A DNA stretch of 64,000 nt from Symsagittifera roscoffensis (taxonomy: Eukaryota; Xenacoelomorpha; Acoela; Convolutidae). Position numbers and translations under genes: made by a program. This document shows, piece after piece, positions 60,090 to 64,000 of this stretch. The stretch is from NCBI RefSeq assembly GCF_963678635.1, contig NC_087071.1, positions 23,140,013 to 23,204,012 of the forward strand, written 5' to 3'. How positions within the stretch are numbered: the first letter of the stretch is position 1; each line of letters opens with the position of its first letter. The notes beneath the pieces were generated by a model that ran no database searches, was not told the origin of the DNA, and worked only from the letters and a program-made list of their open reading frames with translations.

Positions 60090-60830
60090 TCATTGGCATA
60101 TCCAGGGCTGTTCTTTGCACATCACGTTTTTCTTGAACCATCTGAAAGTCAAAAAGTATCCGGGGTTATCGTAAGGAATAGCCTCACTCCATTCCTTGTC
60201 AACTTTGAAGAGATACGGCATGTCTGGGGCTTGTGGTAACATTCGGAATACAGTGTTTTCACGAATCAGACTTCCCTTTCCAAAACCCAATCTGATGATA
60301 ACATTCACTTCACATTCGGGATAATAATATGCTGAAATTAGGTTTAGTTGCTTGTCTTCGTCGTAGTCAGTCAGTTTTTTTATGTATTCCTGAGGTCGTG
60401 TCAATAAAGTTCTTAATCCCCAATGGATGTATTTGGTACATTGAGCTTTACAGCATCCCTGGGAGTCTAAATAGTGGTTATGACTTTTAAAAATTCCGGG
60501 AAACGTTTGATTGCATTCTTCGTTTGCCCATTTATTGATCCAATTATTATAGTAATATATGTTGCTCGGCCAGTCCCTATTAATGGAAGTTGAATAAGGT
60601 GGACTAGAATCTGCGTTAACAATTTCAAAAGACTGAAGACAATAAACATTAGAAAAACGGCGACACGCTGTTCTTGTAAAATCATACTGAATTCTTTGAT
60701 CAACACTTATGATAAATAATATTGAAGACCATGTGTAGTTAACTGTTGAGTTTATAACAATGTCTTCTAAAAAATGGCCCACAGAAATCATGATAAAAAG
60801 CAATGGAAAGTAATTGCAGTAAAATACCAT
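60090..60830 (-). CDS. Secreted cysteine-rich protein, complete, unrecognised family
   Basis: A single uninterrupted frame ends at the TGA 60,092-60,090. The most upstream Met gives 250 residues, but the fifth codon (Met at 60,830) matches the start and leader length of the paralog at 1-355, so I prefer it (246 residues). The leader VFYCNYFPLLFIMISVGHF is strongly hydrophobic. In the 250-residue numbering, N-glycosylation sequons lie at 31 (NST), 35 (NYT) and 111 (NQT); cysteines lie at 60, 68, 110, 130, 131, 135, 177, 242 and 249 plus one in the leader, giving a CC-x3-C cluster and a C-terminal C-x6-C. No transmembrane segment follows the leader. This fits a secreted disulfide-bonded protein. 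I do not recognise the fold; a nematode-restricted family is a guess. No introns are apparent. Confidence 0.8.
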   Translation of the reverse strand: MVFYCNYFPLLFIMISVGHFLEDIVINSTVNYTWSSILFIISVDQRIQYDFTRTACRRFSNVYCLQSFEIVNADSSPPYSTSINRDWPSNIYYYNNWINKWANEECNQTFPGIFKSHNHYLDSQGCCKAQCTKYIHWGLRTLLTRPQEYIKKLTDYDEDKQLNLISAYYYPECEVNVIIRLGFGKGSLIRENTVFRMLPQAPDMPYLFKVDKEWSEAIPYDNPGYFLTFRWFKKNVMCKEQPWICQ

Positions 60831-60939
60831 TTTTCGTCGCAATTTTTTTATGAATCCAAAAGCAAAACAAATGATAAGAGTTCAAATTTTTTTTTAATTT
60901 CAAAATGGTGAAATTATTACAAAAATACTAAACTCTATA

Positions 60940-61036
60940 ACTAACTGTCCTGCGCTCAGTTATAATGGCGAACAACTGTTTTGTTATGATGGTGAGCAAT
61001 AAACTGTTTTGCGCTCAGTTATAATGGTAAACACCA
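60940..61036. repeat. Short 59-bp direct repeat upstream of the secreted-protein gene
   Basis: GCGCTCAGTTATAATGG occurs at 60,952-60,968 and 61,011-61,027, 59 bp apart, with a looser copy (TTTTGTTATGATGG) between. It lies 110-200 bp upstream of the start of the minus-strand gene, so it may be part of its promoter, though a chance microduplication is equally possible. Confidence 0.5.
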
Positions 61037-61879
61037 AAAAAGTCATTGTAAACCTTGATTTTGTTTATTTCGAGTAAGCAACGAGTAGTTAGAGGAAATT
61101 TAAATAATTTAGAGTAGTTAGAGAAACGTTGAATCATAGAGATGAAGTTCGACTTTTCATTTCCACCACAGGATAAACATATGCATGAATCCACACCCTC
61201 AGTAACTAATTTTTCTCATGCTTGTTCCCTTGCTAAAACACCCTGAATTTGTAAATTAATATGAATCTTTCGAAAATTTCAAAATTGACGGAGTACGCTG
61301 CTCAAGAAGGAAGATTATTTGCAACAAGACAACGCCCTGAGCTCTTCTAAGCAACCTAAAAAACGTTTAAAACATCCTTTTTCAAAAGGTTTAAAACTAT
61401 ATTTACGGTTTTAAACATACTTCAAAAGGCTTTACGTAAATGAAAGTTTTACTCTGTACGAAAAATCAAACCTTAAGTTTTTTTACCATTCAAGCAAGTA
61501 TTATTCATTTTAACTGATTGCCTCCAATTTGTTTGAAGCAATTTGGCCTGGAAAATATTCTTGAATTAATTTGTACTCTTACGCACTTTTTTAGACCAAA
61601 TGGGAACTAAAGTATTTTGTTTTGTAAGCCTATATCAAAATTCTTCTTTTTTTACATCAGAACATTTTTATTTCTTTTATAATTTTTCAGTTAAGACTAA
61701 CAAATAAAAAATCATATAAACTGCCCATAGCACCAACTTTATAATTATATTTTTAACTCGAATGGTAGAAACATTTTTTGCAAGAATTGTTTGCGAATCT
61801 TTCGGAGAGATCTGTCAATTGGTAGCCTTTAATGTTTCTTTAACAAGCGTTTCTTCGTTTTTGGTTGAATCTTTTGCGA
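61037..61879. other. AT-rich gene-free stretch
   Basis: No open frame with coding character and no clear repeat. Runs of TTTTAAAAC-type sequence near 61,360-61,430 are low complexity. Confidence 0.4.
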
Positions 61880-61914
61880 GTAGCAGCCGGGTCAGATTAG
61901 GACCCTGCTGCTAT
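61880..61914. repeat. Strong GC-rich hairpin
   Basis: TAGCAGC (61,881-61,887) pairs with GCTGCTA (61,907-61,913). After one mismatch GGGTC (61,889-61,893) pairs with GACCC (61,901-61,905). The loop is AGATTAG. Twelve pairs in a short GC-rich stem stand out in this AT-rich region. It could be a structured RNA or a foldback-element end. No T-run follows closely. Confidence 0.7.
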
Positions 61915-62039
61915 CTAAAGAGTTGAGAAGATTTCCTGCAGAAAATTAAGAAACTGAGGTTGCAACTTGCTTCCCTGTTCAGAGATTGCATGGCTTATTA
62001 GATGGGCTTTAATGCAGTTTGTGCCAATTTGAATAAAAG

Positions 62040-62262
62040 ACTGAAAACTGTTTGTCATACAAATTCTCATAAATGACAAATTTTTAGTCATACAATTTCC
62101 ATTTATGGCAAAAATGTTAGTCATACAATTTCCAGTTATGGGAAAATGCTTATTATAGAGATTTCATACAACTTTCTGTACGTATGGAATTGTATAGATT
62201 TGCATAAGAAGAAATTAATCATTTATGAGAATTGTGTGACAAGCATTTTTGGTCAACCCGGG
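62040..62262. repeat. Dispersed repeat ending GGTCAACCCGGG
   Basis: GTCATACAATTTCC(A)(T/G)TTATGG is repeated twice (about 62,087 and 62,121), with a looser copy at 62,056 and an inverted relative (GTACGTATGGAATTGTA) near 62,178. The block ends in GTGACAAGCATTTTTGG then TCAACCCGGG at 62,262. Matching pieces occur near the other window end: GTTAGTCATACAGTTTCC (reverse strand) at about 1,636-1,665 and ATGACAAACAGTCTC then GGTCAACCCGGG ending at 2,439. It is a dispersed family of unknown type. Confidence 0.6.
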
Positions 62263-63331
62263 ATCTTCCTCTGATTCATTTCTTTGCGACAAAGCTTACA
62301 TATAAGAAAAATTTACAACAGTCGGTTGGTGTATTTGGCGGTTGAAATTGGCGTTTCCATTCTTTTTAATTTATAATTCCATAATTCCATAGTTTTATAC
62401 GCACCAAAAAGTGCGTATTTAAAAAGTAGGTCTTAGCTTTGAACTGAAAAGTTAAAAATTTATCTAAATCCAAAACTACTAAATCCAAAAATAAAAGGTC
62501 TCCTGTTTACTGCGCAGAAGTCTGAGCAACCTATTCAAGTATTCATTTAGCAGAAAAGTTGTTCACACTACTAATTCCTGGTCGCCAAAAGCAAGTTTTT
62601 CAAATATAATTTTTTGAAAAGGAATATGTAACCCAATTACAACACTAGTTTTTAAAAAAAGTCAAAAAAAAATTTTTCGTTTATATCAAGTTAGCAAAAA
62701 ATTTCCATTTCTGAAGAACAACACAAGTCAAATTTCTCAACTTATAGATTAGTTTGAGATGCCTGTTCAAAAAAGTTTGGGCGAGAATGACCATTAAAAA
62801 AATTGTTCATTTATGTTTAAGAATTTTTTTTTCAAAGTTGATCCAAAAGAAAGGCTTTTAAAAAGCCATAAACAATAACAGTAGAACGTAACGCATTACG
62901 TCCCAGGCAAGTGTTGTTCGCGAAATTGTTTCCATAAAAATCACGCATACGGCAAGAGAAACTTTTTTTGAAGTTATAAAATCATATTTGAATGCAAGAG
63001 ATCAACATTAATAGCATCTGAAACGTTATCAAATTATGACAAGGGTTTGTTTTGATATCTTTGTTTTTACTTTTGAATATACCGATTCTTATAGAATAAT
63101 CAAACACAACGAAAGTGTTTTGTATTGCGATGAACTTGGAACTCTTGGGGATATGATGAAGCAACTGAGCTCACAAACGAATGAGAATTAAATTGGTTAA
63201 AAAACGAGTGTAACTCAAAACCGCTGACCACACTTGACTTTGGTCTGATAGAGAACAAGTAGCAACAAGAATCTTTAATTTTTTAATGAACTCTACTAGC
63301 TGTATATTTAATGAGTATTTTGTGGCATGCT
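62263..63331. other. AT-rich gene-free stretch
   Basis: No supported gene. A frame of 60 codons on the minus strand (62,982-63,164) has no partner. No marked repeat or hairpin. Confidence 0.4.
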
Positions 63332-63562
63332 CAGTGGCATGGGCAGAAATTTTTCAAGAGGGTGGGCAGTTTTTTCGAAATATTTAAAAAAATTCTGTGG
63401 ACTATTTTTTTCGAGTCAATCAACTTGATTTTCCAAAATATCCAAGAAAACTATAAGGAAAAAAAATTTTGGAAAATTTTTAGCCTATGGATATACTTGG
63501 CAACCGAAATTGAGAGGAAAGCGGTCGCCCATCCTTCTTTGTCCCCCTTCTGCACGCTACTG
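63332..63562. mobile_element. Small hAT-like MITE candidate
   Basis: The left end reads CAGTGGCATGGGCAGAA. The reverse complement of the right end reads CAGTAGCGTGCAGAAGG, agreeing in CAGT(G/A)GC(A/G)T and GCAGAA with a two-base gap. CAGnGGC-type ends are typical of hAT elements (general knowledge). Length is 231 bp, with no transposase. The flanking eight bases (GGCATGCT and TTGATATT) do not match, so no target duplication is proven. An 87-codon frame across it is not a gene. Confidence 0.5.
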
Positions 63563-64000
63563 TTGATATTGTAGGAAGGAAAGCAATCACTTCCATTTAT
63601 TTTTTCATCAAATACTAGCGGTATTTCTGTGCCTCACGCGATATCACAGGACTTTTGTCAAACAAAGACTCAATAGCGATTCAACGAGTTGACAACAAAT
63701 GCAATTAAAAATCAAATAATTTTTGGTTTTTTGTCTCGTTTTGCATGAAATTAAAATAAAAAAGTACCAAAGATTTCATTTCATTGAATAAGTAAGTACA
63801 ATTCTTAATAAAAAAAAAACGGGTGATGGAACCATCTTACAATCCTTCCGTGTACAAACTCCTGGTAACCAATGTAATCCATGCCTTTTAACAATATAAT
63901 ATAAGCTAACATTGTTAGTCATTATTATCTCACCGGTAACTTGTATATTATCTCACCAGTAACTTTTATATAATGTTTTGATCAGTGTCAGTTTGCCATG
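63563..64000. other. AT-rich flank with a 23-bp tandem repeat
   Basis: No gene seen. At 63,923-63,968 a 23-bp motif occurs twice in tandem: TATTATCTCACCGGTAACTT then a three-base tail, and TATTATCTCACCAGTAACTT then a similar tail. Confidence 0.5.

Noticed and set aside
63311-63574. 87-codon plus-strand frame
   Set aside because: It spans the small inverted-repeat element and has no partner or protein-like motif.

Overview
This window looks like gene-poor nuclear DNA from an AT-rich invertebrate. A nematode, perhaps a Caenorhabditis relative, fits best: exon-like fragments are bounded by TTTCAG-type acceptors, the only clean genes are small secreted cysteine-rich proteins, and small inverted-repeat elements are common. 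No gene here fixes the organism, so this is inference. No prokaryotic operons, rRNA, CRISPR array or clear tRNA gene was seen.

Layout. 1-355 (minus) is the N-terminal part of a secreted cysteine-rich protein cut by the window edge. A full-length paralog lies at 60,090-60,830 on the same strand, so the two members bracket the window. Positions 2,690-31,726 are one very large minisatellite made of related 36- and 43-bp units, with several higher-order repeats and two clusters in which parts of the unit run in inverted orientation. A second small block of the same satellite (33,706-34,560) lies between two copies of a ~1.9 kb segmental duplication (31,727-33,690 and 34,866-36,803).

From 36.8 to 44.1 kb there are decayed, paralogous coding-like sequences. 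One carries a very young LTR element (37,258-39,447) with apparently identical 410-bp LTRs and a 4-bp target duplication. The other carries a foldback element (about 41,034-41,605) and a near-perfect 465-bp x 4 tandem array (41,876-43,737).

From 46,395 to 52,235 there is a 5.8 kb imperfect palindrome with arms of about 2.9 kb, centred near 49,315. Each arm carries outward-reading relics of the same two coding segments. The outer reading frame runs across the right boundary but is cut at the left boundary, so the right arm looks parental. The centre has TATA-like motifs and nested hairpins.

The rest, 52.4-60.1 kb and 60.9-64 kb, is AT-rich with a few gene relics, hairpins and small inverted-repeat elements. 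There is no visible pathway or operon. The window mainly records satellite growth, transposition and inverted duplication around one small secreted-protein family.
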